Source of the DNA: Desulfuromonadaceae bacterium
GTDB taxonomy: Bacteria > Desulfobacterota > Desulfuromonadia > Geobacterales > Pseudopelobacteraceae
Assembly (NCBI GenBank): GCA_028683855.1
Contig: JAQUHA010000015.1
Coordinates: 31,250 to 95,249 of the forward strand
Direction of reading: 5' to 3'
DNA length: 64,000 nucleotides
Made by a program: the position numbers and the translations under genes. This document shows positions 29,970-39,364 of this stretch, in pieces. The stretch's first letter is position 1, and each line of letters begins with the position of its first letter. Under the pieces are notes generated by a model. That model did not search any database. It was not told where the DNA came from and worked only from the letters and a program-made list of their open reading frames with translations.

Positions 29970-31355
29970 TCATTGACTCCAGACTACCCGGACAATAGTT
30001 TCAGGAGAGGTATCAAATCTGGATAGTTCAGAAACACAAATACCCGCAATCCATACAAGATCTTCGCCGCAGAAGAGCAGGGGTATACGTCTCCTCTCTG
30101 AAAGCGGAACTTTTCGATCAATAAAAATATCCTTGACCTTTTTTCTCCCTTTCATACCAAGCATTGTCATGCGGTCACCGGGCATGAATGTGCGTATATG
30201 CCAAGGGAAAGGAAGTTTTTGCAGATCTAAACATACAGAACTCCCTGTTGCTGTAATGTCTCGAGAATCCAACAAGTTAACTGTAATAGAACCGCCTACT
30301 GGCAGTTTATATATTCCCGGCGCGGTTAATTTAAGTATTGAGTCGTCGTATTTAACCTCTTCACTTTGAGTTAAGAATAGATGTTCGTACTCTCTGACCG
30401 CTATTGTGTTATTCGGGAGGGAAATTTTTGAATTAGGGCGTGAAGAGTAAATCAAATCGAAAACAGCATTTATGTGTGAATGTGTAATTTCAGCCAACGT
30501 GCCAGTAATCTCTTTAACTGCCTGACGCAAAACTCTCAGTTGAAGTGCGGTATTTAACTTTGTAATGTCTGAAATACCGCAAATAGCTCTTCCACCTTCA
30601 ACTTTAAACAGCTTTTTGAAGGTTTGATCCGTTAAATCCTCCAACAACTCGTTATCCCGCTTAATTATCTCTGCGGTTAACGAGAGTCTAGAGCGTATAG
30701 CCGGGTTATATGTTTCAAGAATGGGTAGAAGCTCATGACGAATGCGGTTGCGTAGATAGATGGTATCACTGTTGCTCGAATCTTCACGCCATTTCAGGCT
30801 CGATTGTAAAAGATAGCGCTCTATCTCCTCACGGGAAATGTCAAGAAGCGGTCGCAGATAACCTCTTTCATTCCTGTATGCCATTCCAGACAATCCAGTC
30901 ATTCCGGAGCCACGCAGTAACCTCATCAGAACAGTTTCAGCTTGATCGTCACGATGATGGGCGAGAAGCACAGATGCCGCAGAGTATCTGATTCGCATTT
31001 CATCCAGAAACCTTATCCTCTCCCCTCTACCGGCATCTTCAAGATTTAATCCTCTACTATTCGCTATATCTTTAAGATCAACGCGGCGCACCTCAAAAAG
31101 CACTTTATAACCGGTTGCCAGTTCGCGGCAGAACTCTTCATCAGCATCAGACTCCGAATCACGTAGAGAGTGATTGAGGTGAGCAGCTATGATAGTAAGA
31201 TTATATCCGGTCAGGTTTACAAGCATATCCAGCAAAGCAGTCGAATCAGCTCCACCGGAGATACCAACTATCAGAGTGTCACCTGGATTAAAGAGTCTAT
31301 TTTGCTGAACCGTCTGCATCAGGCGCTGAAGTAGTGAATATGAAAAATTTGACAT
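29970..31355 (-). CDS. tilS: tRNA(Ile)-lysidine synthase TilS
   Basis: Converts C34 of tRNA-Ile(CAU) to lysidine so that it reads AUA. PP-loop GISGGADSTALLDM near residue 30, AAHLNHSLRDSES, LLAHHRDDQAETVLMRLLRGSG and RPLLDISREEIE are family motifs, followed by the C-terminal TilS substrate domains (PGDRMTMLGMKGRKKVKDIF). 461 residues is usual. It lies in the common tilS-ftsH order. Confidence 0.94.
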   Translation of the reverse strand: MSNFSYSLLQRLMQTVQQNRLFNPGDTLIVGISGGADSTALLDMLVNLTGYNLTIIAAHLNHSLRDSESDADEEFCRELATGYKVLFEVRRVDLKDIANSRGLNLEDAGRGERIRFLDEMRIRYSAASVLLAHHRDDQAETVLMRLLRGSGMTGLSGMAYRNERGYLRPLLDISREEIERYLLQSSLKWREDSSNSDTIYLRNRIRHELLPILETYNPAIRSRLSLTAEIIKRDNELLEDLTDQTFKKLFKVEGGRAICGISDITKLNTALQLRVLRQAVKEITGTLAEITHSHINAVFDLIYSSRPNSKISLPNNTIAVREYEHLFLTQSEEVKYDDSILKLTAPGIYKLPVGGSITVNLLDSRDITATGSSVCLDLQKLPFPWHIRTFMPGDRMTMLGMKGRKKVKDIFIDRKVPLSERRRIPLLFCGEDLVWIAGICVSELSRFDTSPETIVRVVWSQ

Positions 31356-31363
31356 AATTTAAC

Positions 31364-32437
31364 TTACAACCAGCGTTTTTTTCTAAAATATGTAATCATC
31401 AGGAGTGCCAGAGAAATCATAAATATCCATAGAATGAAATATCCATAACTCCACTCCAGCTCCGGAAAATGTTTGAAGTTCATACCATAAACACCCACAA
31501 GAAAAGTGAGCGGCATAAATATTGTGCCTATTATGGTCAAAAATTTCATCACCTCATTGGTACGATTGCTGACGCTTGAAAGGTAAAGGTCAAGCATACC
31601 GGAAAGCAGGTCACGATAAGTCTCCACAGTATCGATAACCTGTACTGTATGATCATATACATCCCTGAAATAAAGGCGGGTGTTGCTCTGCAGTATAGGG
31701 CTGTCACCACGTTCCAGAAAAGATATTGCCTCACGCAGAGGCCAGACTGTTTTACGAAGAAAAATTATCTCTTTTTTTATACTGTTTATAAGCTGTAATG
31801 TTTTTTGGTCAGATGATAGTGTTAATTCCTCTTCAACATCAACTATACGCTCACCCAACTCTTCAAGAATAACAAAGTAACCGTCCACGATAGCGTCAAT
31901 AAGTGTGTAGGCAAGATAATCTGCCCCCATGTTCCTGATTTTACCTTTTCCACCCCTTATGCGATCTCGAACAGACTTAAAAGGATCGTTCCTTCCCTCC
32001 TCCTGGAAAGTGAAAATATAATCCTTTCCAAGAATAATACTTAACTGTTCTGAACTGAATTCACCACTCCCTAGAGGCCTCAGCACTTTTAGAACAATAA
32101 AGAGATATTCCCCGTAATCCTCAATTTTAGGGCGTTGTACCGTATTTACTATATCCTCAAGAACAAGAGGGTGAAATATATGTTTTTCGCCTAAAGTACG
32201 AATAAGTTCTACATCGTGTACCCCTTCTACATTTACCCATAGAACTCCGGTCTCACTCTGGTTTGCCACGTACTCTTCAACTTGTTCATAATGGCTTTCC
32301 AGAATTTCATCTGCAGTATATGCAATAACAGAAATCGGCACGATTTTATCTGAAGCAGCGCCGATATGGATCATTGTGCCAGGTGGAAGACCGCTTTTAA
32401 CTGATCTGTTAATTTTAGAGTGTTTATCTGAATGCAT
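31364..32437 (-). CDS. corA: Magnesium/cobalt transporter CorA
   Basis: Pentameric divalent-cation channel of the inner membrane. The long N-terminal cytoplasmic funnel ends in two C-terminal helices, the first closing with the signature YGMNF (GMN) and the second followed by the basic tail RKKRW. The ATG was preferred over a TTG six codons upstream, though neither has a strong ribosome binding site; the stop of the small frame before it overlaps its start. Confidence 0.94.
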   Translation of the reverse strand: MHSDKHSKINRSVKSGLPPGTMIHIGAASDKIVPISVIAYTADEILESHYEQVEEYVANQSETGVLWVNVEGVHDVELIRTLGEKHIFHPLVLEDIVNTVQRPKIEDYGEYLFIVLKVLRPLGSGEFSSEQLSIILGKDYIFTFQEEGRNDPFKSVRDRIRGGKGKIRNMGADYLAYTLIDAIVDGYFVILEELGERIVDVEEELTLSSDQKTLQLINSIKKEIIFLRKTVWPLREAISFLERGDSPILQSNTRLYFRDVYDHTVQVIDTVETYRDLLSGMLDLYLSSVSNRTNEVMKFLTIIGTIFMPLTFLVGVYGMNFKHFPELEWSYGYFILWIFMISLALLMITYFRKKRWL

Positions 32438-32612
32438 GGGAGAAATCTTTTTCAAATTTGTCAGGGTCTGCCAGAAACCTGTCTAAAGGTTTAGATGTCT
32501 GAGTATAAATTTCACGGTAGATGAATAGCGCAAATATATTGCCAAGGCAATAACTTATAAGGAGAGAGGAGATAATGAGTGCAGGAAGCTGAATATTTGC
32601 CACTGCACTCAA
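32424..32612 (-). CDS. Possible small membrane protein between mcp and corA
   Basis: A 62-residue frame from a TTG four bases after the chemotaxis-receptor stop. It has one hydrophobic segment (LPALIISSLLISYCLGNIFA) and a charged tail (DRFLADPDKFEKDFSHAF) of plausible composition. It overlaps the start of corA by 14 bases, consistent with coupled translation. There is no good ribosome binding site and no recognised family. Confidence 0.4.
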   Translation of the reverse strand: MSAVANIQLPALIISSLLISYCLGNIFALFIYREIYTQTSKPLDRFLADPDKFEKDFSHAFR

Positions 32613-32616
32613 AGTT

Positions 32617-34299
32617 TTAGAATTTTATAAACTCATCATCCAGATGATCAGGTCCTGCCTGACCAAGCTGCAAGTGTACTCCGCCGCCGGAACTCCGTTT
32701 TGCCGGAGCAGAGGCACGACTGCTGTTATGAGCGATCTGAATCTTCTGCGACGCTTTGCTGCCGGATCCTGCGGACAAAGTGCGACGACCGGAGTTGCCT
32801 ATGTCGAAGAAGCTGATTGAGTGCTGCAACTGCTCTGCCTGACTCGAAAGCTCTTCGGAGGTGGATGCCATCTCTTCGGAGGCACTGGCGTTCTGCTGGA
32901 TTACCTGGTCAAGCTGCTGGATGGCTTTGTTGATCTGTTCTGCTCCGGTGTCCTGCTCTTTGCTGGAGGCGGTGATTTCTTGTACCAACTCAGCGGTCTT
33001 CTGGATGTCGGGTACCATTTTGGTGAGCATTTCGCCTGCCTGTTCGGCTATGGCTACGCTTCTAGTGGAGAGGTCGGATATTTCGCCGGCGGCGGATTGA
33101 CTCCGTTCGGCAAGTTTACGGACTTCGGAGGCTACTACGGCAAATCCTTTGCCATGTTCTCCGGCACGGGCAGCTTCAATGGCGGCGTTGAGGGCAAGAA
33201 GGTTGGTCTGACGGGCTATTTCTTCAATGATGCTGATTTTGGTGGCAATTTCTTTCATGGCGGAGACGGTTTCAACTACGGCTTTACCACCCTCTTTGGC
33301 ATCGGTGGAGCTCTTCATGGAGATCTTCTCGGTCTGCATGGCGTTGTCTGTGTTCTGACGGATGCTGGATGCCATCTCTTCCATGCTGGAGGAGATCTCT
33401 TCGGCGGAGGCTGCCTGCTCGGTGGCACCCTGAGACATCTGCTGGGCGGTGGAGGATAATTCCTGACTGCCGGAGGCTACGTTGTCGGCGGCGGTCATTA
33501 CTTCGCCAACCACCTGTTTCAGTTTGCCGACCATCTCTTTTATCGCAGTTAAAAGCTGGCCGGTTTCGTCGGTACTATTTACTTTAACCTCCATGGTAAG
33601 ATCACCGGCAGCAAGTCTGTTGGCAACTTCAACTGCTTCCTGCATGGGGTTCACAATCCCACGGGTGAGGAAAAATGCTGTAAGAAGTGCTATAAGAACG
33701 GCAACTGCACCAAGAATCAGCATAAAAGTACGGGAACTTTGATAAGTTGCAACCGCTTCATCGTAACGCATTTTATTGCGTTCCATGTTGTGCTGCAGCA
33801 GACTACTTATTGCATCACCAAATGAACGGGCAATCGGGCCCCCCTCCTTACTCATTAGATTTCCGGCTTCTGCATCTCTGTTTGCAATTGCAAGCTCAAC
33901 AACCCTGGTATTAATATTGCGGTATTTTACCAGTGTTTCTTTCATCAAATTGATTATTTCCCATGACTTTACGTCTGATTTATTAGTCATCTCTTCAACT
34001 TTTTTAAAGTTGTTTGAATACTCTTCTCGGTATTTTGCAATTCGTTCATTGTACTCCTGACGTTTTTCAGGGTTATTGTTATAGAGTATATTCCGGACAT
34101 TTATGTCAATGTTTGCAATGTCCATATTCATCTCGCTAACGAGCGCAATTCTTACAGCGTTCACTTTTACAATCCGTTCCAGATTTAATTCTATTTTATT
34201 CATACTACTTATCCCGATCCAGATAAGCGCCATCATTATGACAACAAGCAAGCCAAATCCGAGTCCAAGTCTTTTTCCAATCCTCATGTTTGCCAACAT
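32617..34299 (-). CDS. Methyl-accepting chemotaxis protein
   Basis: A 560-residue receptor. Transmembrane helix 1 (about 12-30) and helix 2 (about 190-212) bracket a periplasmic four-helix-bundle domain ([20 protein letters not shown] is typical of this family). A HAMP domain follows ([14 protein letters not shown]), then the signalling hairpin with tip [17 protein letters not shown] and flanking methylation helices. The tail lacks the NWETF-type CheR docking peptide and ends DDEFIKF. AAAGGAG lies before the ATG. It signals to CheW/CheA, which are not in this window. Confidence 0.95.
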   Translation of the reverse strand: MLANMRIGKRLGLGFGLLVVIMMALIWIGISSMNKIELNLERIVKVNAVRIALVSEMNMDIANIDINVRNILYNNNPEKRQEYNERIAKYREEYSNNFKKVEEMTNKSDVKSWEIINLMKETLVKYRNINTRVVELAIANRDAEAGNLMSKEGGPIARSFGDAISSLLQHNMERNKMRYDEAVATYQSSRTFMLILGAVAVLIALLTAFFLTRGIVNPMQEAVEVANRLAAGDLTMEVKVNSTDETGQLLTAIKEMVGKLKQVVGEVMTAADNVASGSQELSSTAQQMSQGATEQAASAEEISSSMEEMASSIRQNTDNAMQTEKISMKSSTDAKEGGKAVVETVSAMKEIATKISIIEEIARQTNLLALNAAIEAARAGEHGKGFAVVASEVRKLAERSQSAAGEISDLSTRSVAIAEQAGEMLTKMVPDIQKTAELVQEITASSKEQDTGAEQINKAIQQLDQVIQQNASASEEMASTSEELSSQAEQLQHSISFFDIGNSGRRTLSAGSGSKASQKIQIAHNSSRASAPAKRSSGGGVHLQLGQAGPDHLDDEFIKF

Positions 34300-34417
34300 A
34301 ACATCTCCTTTAATTTTTTATGTAAAAACGTAAATAAACCCAACCAAGCCTACCATCGCTTTAATGTATGTCAAGCAGCGACACTTTTTTTATGAAAGGA
34401 TACTTTTTATTGGAATC

Positions 34418-34446
34418 TTGACCTGCAAGGAAGAGTAGAGTAGTTT
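34418..34446 (+). promoter_or_regulatory. Sigma-70 promoter for the comEB-rib operon
   Basis: TTGACC, 17 bases, TAGTTT, about 40 bases before the comEB ATG. No FMN riboswitch was seen in this short leader or before ribD. Confidence 0.45.
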
Positions 34447-34488
34447 GCCATACTGAAAAATTATCCTCACCGCAGGAGCGAATCAACT

Positions 34489-34956
34489 ATGCAACGTCCT
34501 TCCTGGGATCAGTATTTCATGGACATCACACGTCTTGTGGCAACCAGATCCACTTGTATGAGAAGACAGGTAGGCGCAATTATTGTTAAAAACCGCAATA
34601 TACTTGCAACAGGTTATAACGGTGTACCATCCGGGATAACGCACTGCGAGGCATCAGGCTGTCTAAGGGAACGCCTTCAGATACCATCAGGCGAGAGACA
34701 TGAACTATGTCGGGGGCTTCACGCAGAACAGAATGCTATCATTCAGGCAGCTCGCCATGGGATAAACATTGACGGTGCGCTCCTCTACTGCACGACCATG
34801 CCATGCATTATCTGCACTAAAATGATAATTAACGCCGGCATAACAGCCGTAATATATGGAGAGGGATACACTGACTCTCTTGCCAGTGAAATGATTGCAG
34901 AAACCGGAATATCTGTAACAAGTTTCAACGCTGAAAAACAGGAGACAGCGTTGTGA
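34489..34956 (+). CDS. comEB: Deoxycytidylate (dCMP) deaminase
   Basis: Zinc enzyme converting dCMP to dUMP, feeding thymidylate synthesis. 155 residues, starting [19 protein letters not shown], with zinc/catalytic motifs [13 protein letters not shown] and [16 protein letters not shown], and a second zinc-site segment around [12 protein letters not shown]. It heads an operon whose next gene, nrdR, controls deoxynucleotide synthesis. Confidence 0.93.
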   Translation: MQRPSWDQYFMDITRLVATRSTCMRRQVGAIIVKNRNILATGYNGVPSGITHCEASGCLRERLQIPSGERHELCRGLHAEQNAIIQAARHGINIDGALLYCTTMPCIICTKMIINAGITAVIYGEGYTDSLASEMIAETGISVTSFNAEKQETAL

Positions 34957-35405
34957 AATGCCCTTTCTGCAATAACATGGACAGCAAAGTAGTCGACTCG
35001 CGACCTGACAAAGGGGGCTCTGCCATACGCCGAAGGCGAGAATGCGAGCAGTGCGGCAAGCGATTTACAACATTTGAACGTATTGAAGAGATGCTGCCGC
35101 AGGTCTGCAAAAAAGACGGCCGTCGCGAACCATTTGACCGCCTGAAGATTATAAATGGTATTGCAAAAGCTTGTGAAAAAAGACCAATTTCAAAAACTGA
35201 AATTGAAGCCGTCGTTGACCGTCTGGAAACCAGATTGCAGGAATCAACCGAACGTGAAATTTCAACTACAACTATTGGCGAATGGGTAATGATGGAACTG
35301 CATAGTATGGACGAAGTCGCTTATGTTCGTTTCGCATCGGTCTACCGATCATTCCGGGATATAGGAGAATTTATGCAGGAGCTGCAGGAGTTGCTGAAAA
35401 AATGA
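34953..35405 (+). CDS. nrdR: Transcriptional repressor NrdR
   Basis: ATP/dATP-sensing repressor of ribonucleotide reductase genes. 150 residues: an N-terminal zinc ribbon ([17 protein letters not shown] and [15 protein letters not shown]) and an ATP-cone domain (from about residue 48, [16 protein letters not shown]). It begins with GTG in a GTGA overlap with the dCMP deaminase stop. Confidence 0.96.
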   Translation: MKCPFCNNMDSKVVDSRPDKGGSAIRRRRECEQCGKRFTTFERIEEMLPQVCKKDGRREPFDRLKIINGIAKACEKRPISKTEIEAVVDRLETRLQESTEREISTTTIGEWVMMELHSMDEVAYVRFASVYRSFRDIGEFMQELQELLKK

Positions 35406-36508
35406 TTCCTCCTGACCATAAATTCATGAAAAGAGCTTTGACACTCGCCCGCAAGGGATTTGGCAAAACAAAACCAAATCCTGCAGTAGGCTGTGTTATT
35501 GTAAAAAACGGCAAAATAATAGGCGAAGGGTGGCATAAACGTGCCGGTGGACATCACGCTGAAATATATGCTCTTGAGATGGCTGGTTCTAACGCCCAGG
35601 GCTCTGATGTTTATGTGACTCTTGAACCTTGCAGCCACACAGGCAAGACACCACCATGTTGCGATAAACTGATTGGAGCGGGGGTCAAGCGAGTAGTCGC
35701 AGGTATGACCGATCCAAATCCGCAGGTAGATGGCAGAGGTCTACTTGCTCTACAAAAAGCCGGGATAGATACCGTTTGTGGAGTAATGGAGGAAGAGTGC
35801 CGAGATCTTAATCGGAGTTTCATAAAACTAATGACAACGGGAAAACCATACGTTACATACAAATGTGCTATGACTCTCGATGGCAAAACTGCCACTATGA
35901 CCGGTGATTCCAGATGGATAAGCTCTGCCGAGTCACGCAGTTATGTCCATAAATTAAGAGCTGAGAATGATGCCATTATGGTAGGGGTAAACACCGTTAT
36001 TGCAGACAATCCGGAACTGACTGTACGACATATAAAAGGGGACAGTCCGCTAAGAGTCATTGTTGACTCAAAACTACGCACTCCGGAGAATGCAAAAGTA
36101 CTTAGTGAAACTCTTTCTCACGGAACTTTACTGGCAACTACAGAAACAGATTTACAACTTCACCTACCTTATATACAGGCCGGTGCAACTGTTATTATAT
36201 GCGAATCCCTGAATGGCAGGGTTAACATGAATGACCTGTTAAGTAAACTGGGTGAACGGGGTGTTCAGTCAATTCTGCTTGAGGGTGGGAGCTGCCTTGC
36301 CGGAGATGCGTTGCTTCGCGGTCTTATAGACGAATGCATCTTCTTTTTTGCCCCGAAAGTCATAGGGAGTGATGGTTTGTCGCCCTTCAAGATAACAGGC
36401 AATGCCGCTATCTCAGACTCCACAAGGTTTAATGAATTAAAGATACGCCGCATTGGTTCGGATATTATGGTTGTAACACGACCGGAGCTAAAATGTTCAC
36501 AGGATTAA
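35402..36508 (+). CDS. ribD: Riboflavin biosynthesis deaminase/reductase RibD
   Basis: Bifunctional enzyme for steps two and three of riboflavin synthesis. The deaminase half (1-145) holds [12 protein letters not shown] and [18 protein letters not shown]; the reductase half (150-365) holds [32 protein letters not shown] and [14 protein letters not shown] overlap with nrdR; the 3' end overlaps ribE by 16 bases. Confidence 0.95.
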   Translation: MIPPDHKFMKRALTLARKGFGKTKPNPAVGCVIVKNGKIIGEGWHKRAGGHHAEIYALEMAGSNAQGSDVYVTLEPCSHTGKTPPCCDKLIGAGVKRVVAGMTDPNPQVDGRGLLALQKAGIDTVCGVMEEECRDLNRSFIKLMTTGKPYVTYKCAMTLDGKTATMTGDSRWISSAESRSYVHKLRAENDAIMVGVNTVIADNPELTVRHIKGDSPLRVIVDSKLRTPENAKVLSETLSHGTLLATTETDLQLHLPYIQAGATVIICESLNGRVNMNDLLSKLGERGVQSILLEGGSCLAGDALLRGLIDECIFFFAPKVIGSDGLSPFKITGNAAISDSTRFNELKIRRIGSDIMVVTRPELKCSQD

Positions 36509-37134
36509 TTGAAGATACCGGCAGAGTTGTTTCTTTCCGAATAGCTGGTGAAGCCGGTATACTTGAGATTGAAACTGCTCTGCCAACTGATGACATCGCA
36601 ATTGGCGATTCTATTGCGGTAAATGGAGCCTGCCTGACCGTAACCTTTAAAAAACGGCAGACTTTGGTTTTTGATGTTTCCCCTGAAAGCATTTCACGAA
36701 CGCTGACAGGGGGGCTTGTATCAGGCTGCAGGATTAATCTAGAAAGAGCACTCCGAATAGGGGATAGAATTGGTGGTCATATCGTAACCGGACATATAGA
36801 CTGTACTGCCAAATTAAGTCGGCATGAGAACCGTTCGGGAAATTATCAACTTTACTTTACCCTGCCAGAAGCGAACGCACGATATATTGTTGAAAAGGGT
36901 TCTGTAACAATTGACGGCATAAGCTTAACGGTAAACAGCGTTTCCAATACTGGATTTTCAGTCAACATTATTCCACATACTTATACCAGCACCACTCTAT
37001 CCGGGTTGCATATTGGCGATCAAGTTAACATAGAAACTGACATAATCGGTAAATATGTGGAACGCCTTACTGCCCCTTGGAAACCCGCAGGCACTTTAAC
37101 TATCAAAACATTGGCAGAAAATGGATTTATATAA
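36493..37134 (+). CDS. ribE: Riboflavin synthase, alpha subunit
   Basis: Dismutates two lumazines to riboflavin. 213 residues made of two lumazine-binding barrels: [12 protein letters not shown] with VNGACLTV in the first, and [10 protein letters not shown] with ISLTVNSV in the second. Length and the MFTG start are standard. Confidence 0.95.
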   Translation: MFTGLIEDTGRVVSFRIAGEAGILEIETALPTDDIAIGDSIAVNGACLTVTFKKRQTLVFDVSPESISRTLTGGLVSGCRINLERALRIGDRIGGHIVTGHIDCTAKLSRHENRSGNYQLYFTLPEANARYIVEKGSVTIDGISLTVNSVSNTGFSVNIIPHTYTSTTLSGLHIGDQVNIETDIIGKYVERLTAPWKPAGTLTIKTLAENGFI

Positions 37135-37145
37135 AAGGAGTTCGA

Positions 37146-38351
37146 ATGTCCGTAGCAACTATTGAAGAAGCAATTGAAGATATTCGCCTTGGTAAAATGG
37201 TAATTCTGGTTGATGATGAGGATCGTGAAAATGAGGGGGATCTTACTCTTGCCGCAGAAGCAGCCACTCCTGAAAATATCAACTTCATGGCAAAATATGG
37301 TCGCGGTCTAATATGTCTGACCCTGACAGCCGACAAGTGCGATGAACTTGGATTGCGTCCAATGGTTCGGGATAACACTTCGCCATTCGAGACCGCATTC
37401 ACGGTTTCCATTGAAGCAAAACATGGCGTAACAACCGGCATTTCTGCCGCCGATCGGGCTCTTACCATTGTTACTGCAGTCGCAGACGGAGCCACACCAA
37501 AAGACCTGGTCAGCCCTGGCCACATCTTCCCGCTTAGAGCGCGTAAAGGGGGTGTACTGGTAAGACTCGGACAGACCGAAGGTTCGGTTGATCTGGCGCG
37601 TCTGGCAGGAATGAAGCCGGCAGGTGTAATCTGCGAAATTATGAATGATGACGGCACAATGGCACGTATGCCCGAACTTAAAGAGTTTGCAAAAGAGCAT
37701 GGCATAAAGATATGTACAATTGCTGATCTGGTTGCATACCGTCTTAAAAATGAATGTTTGGTTCGTACCGTTGCAGAAGCGCGCCTACCTTCGTCATTTG
37801 GTGGTGAGTGGCGTGCAGTCGGATTTGAAAATGATATAGACAAACTTGAGCATATAGCCCTGGTAAAAGGGGAGCTTAAAAAGAATCAGCCGATACTTGT
37901 CAGAGTACATTCTGAATGCCTGACAGGTGACGTACTCGGCAGCCAGCGCTGTGACTGCGGTGAACAGCTTCATCATGCAATGAACCAGATTGCTGCGGAA
38001 GGATCCGGAGTAATTCTGTATATGAGGCAGGAGGGTCGAGGAATAGGCCTGCTGAACAAACTTAGAGCATATCAGTTACAGGATAATGGTCGTGATACCG
38101 TTGAGGCAAACCTGGAACTGGGTTTCAATGCTGATCTGCGAGAGTACGGCATCGGAGCACAGATACTTCTTGCCCTGGGGATCACCAAAATTCGTCTTTT
38201 AACAAACAACCCCAAAAAGCTGGTAGGTCTTCAAGGCTATGGAATTGACATAGTAGAGAGAGTCTCCATTCAGGCTGAACCAACTGACAATAATCGCGAT
38301 TATTTGAAGACCAAGAAGAAGAAAATGGGACATCTGCTGGAGAATCTTTAA
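37146..38351 (+). CDS. ribBA: DHBP synthase/GTP cyclohydrolase II RibBA
   Basis: Bifunctional entry enzyme of the riboflavin pathway. The N-terminal half (1-200) is 3,4-dihydroxy-2-butanone 4-phosphate synthase ([29 protein letters not shown]). The C-terminal half is GTP cyclohydrolase II ([20 protein letters not shown], zinc Cys, and RQEGRGIGL). MSVATIEE was chosen as start because AAAGGAG sits six bases upstream. Lumazine synthase (ribH), which often follows, is absent here. Confidence 0.95.
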   Translation: MSVATIEEAIEDIRLGKMVILVDDEDRENEGDLTLAAEAATPENINFMAKYGRGLICLTLTADKCDELGLRPMVRDNTSPFETAFTVSIEAKHGVTTGISAADRALTIVTAVADGATPKDLVSPGHIFPLRARKGGVLVRLGQTEGSVDLARLAGMKPAGVICEIMNDDGTMARMPELKEFAKEHGIKICTIADLVAYRLKNECLVRTVAEARLPSSFGGEWRAVGFENDIDKLEHIALVKGELKKNQPILVRVHSECLTGDVLGSQRCDCGEQLHHAMNQIAAEGSGVILYMRQEGRGIGLLNKLRAYQLQDNGRDTVEANLELGFNADLREYGIGAQILLALGITKIRLLTNNPKKLVGLQGYGIDIVERVSIQAEPTDNNRDYLKTKKKKMGHLLENL

Positions 38352-38881
38352 TGCGCATTCTGCTACATATATGCTGCGGTCCATGCGCCCTTTATCCGAT
38401 ATTAACCTTACAAGCTGCCGGCCACGACGTAACCGGTTTTTTCTATAATCACAACATACATCCCTATACGGAATACCTTAAGCGTCGAGATACAGCCCTT
38501 CAGATGGCAGAACAGAATGGGATAGATTTGATTGTACATGATGACTATGATCTTGAGGGCTTTCTTGCAAATGTTGCGAACGAGCCTGATAGGCGCTGCA
38601 CCTATTGCTACTCATCAAGATTAAAAGCAACTGCCAAGGCTGCTGTTAAGGGTGAATTTGAGGCTTTCACATCGTCGCTACTATATAGTCGCTACCAGAA
38701 ACATGATGAAATAAATCAGTTAGGTGCCAGGTTCGGAGATGAAGCAGGAGTTGCTTTTTTATATGAAGATTTCAGACAGGGGTGGCAGCAGGGCATAAAG
38801 CTTTCAAAGGAAATGGGGCTTTATCGTCAACAGTATTGTGGCTGCATATACAGCGAGAAGGAGAGATATTTGCAAAAATGA
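38351..38881 (+). CDS. queH: Epoxyqueuosine reductase QueH
   Basis: Non-cobalamin enzyme for the last step of queuosine synthesis, an alternative to QueG. 176 residues with the DUF208 cysteines: ICCGPCALYP at the N-terminus, RRCTYCYSSRL in the middle and QQYCGCIYSE at the C-terminus, which hold an iron-sulfur cluster and second metal site. It overlaps the ribBA stop by one base (TAATG), so it is carried in the riboflavin operon, with a strong terminator after it. Confidence 0.92.
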   Translation: MRILLHICCGPCALYPILTLQAAGHDVTGFFYNHNIHPYTEYLKRRDTALQMAEQNGIDLIVHDDYDLEGFLANVANEPDRRCTYCYSSRLKATAKAAVKGEFEAFTSSLLYSRYQKHDEINQLGARFGDEAGVAFLYEDFRQGWQQGIKLSKEMGLYRQQYCGCIYSEKERYLQK

Positions 38882-38892
38882 AAATGGCTCAC

Positions 38893-38934
38893 AAAATTAA
38901 AAAGGCTCGTCTTTAGACGAGCCTTTTTAATTTT
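38893..38934. terminator. Bidirectional terminator between queH and the ferredoxin gene
   Basis: A perfect 20-base palindrome arm pair (core AAAAAGGCTCGTCT and its complement, two-base loop) rich in A at one end and T at the other, so it serves the rightward rib/queH transcript and the leftward ferredoxin transcript. Confidence 0.92.
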
Positions 38935-38951
38935 GATGCTAAGAATGTGAA

Positions 38952-39119
38952 TTAAGCGCTGATAGCATTTACAGGGCAGGAATCTACACATGCTCCGCAA
39001 TCAATGCAGGTATCTGCATCAATTACACGCTTACTTCCCTGCTCGCTGATTGCGTTAACAGGGCAGGAATCTTCACAGGCTGCGCAATTTGTACAATCAT
39101 CATTAATTGAATGTGCCAC
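38952..39119 (-). CDS. 2[4Fe-4S] ferredoxin
   Basis: A 55-residue clostridial-type ferredoxin, short and easily missed. Two cluster motifs are present: CTNCAACEDSCPVNAIS and CIDCGACVDSCPVNAIS, with an internal near-duplication. A GTG start follows AGAGGTG at about seven bases. It is a soluble low-potential electron carrier and could serve the 2-oxoacid:ferredoxin oxidoreductase encoded at 49-51 kb, by inference. It is a single-gene unit between two terminator/promoter regions. Confidence 0.93.
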   Translation of the reverse strand: MAHSINDDCTNCAACEDSCPVNAISEQGSKRVIDADTCIDCGACVDSCPVNAISA

Positions 39120-39240
39120 GATTTTCACCTCTTAATTTAGATTAGCTCCCCATACAGAAAGCGAGCCTTGATTTACCACACAGCTTTTTAAAAGTCCAGC
39201 AAAGAAATTGTGGTCATAAATCTCACCGGCACAAATTTTG

Positions 39241-39269
39241 TTGAATTCAGTTACTGTTCCGTGTATATA
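39241..39269 (+). promoter_or_regulatory. Sigma-70 promoter for ackA
   Basis: TTGAAT, exactly 17 bases, TATATA, about 95 bases before the acetate kinase ATG. The long AT-rich leader has AAAGGGGG as the ribosome binding site. The remaining sequence towards the ferredoxin gene shows no further gene. Confidence 0.55.
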
Positions 39270-39364
39270 TCAAAAACAGTTTTATTACAGCTAGTTATTT
39301 TAGTTTAGATGTTATTTTTTTACTAATATTATAACCTTAAACTATTTTTATAAAGGGGGTAATT

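Noticed and set aside
32821..33459. Long rightward frame of 212 codons, very rich in Gly, Leu, Phe and Cys
   Set aside because: It lies opposite the conserved signalling domain of the chemotaxis receptor and its odd composition is what the complement of that helical, Ala/Glu/Ser-rich region gives. There is no independent support.
36465..37146. Possible FMN riboswitch or internal promoter in the riboflavin operon
   Set aside because: The genes overlap or nearly touch, leaving no room for the roughly 120-base element, and no conserved RFN segments were seen upstream of comEB.
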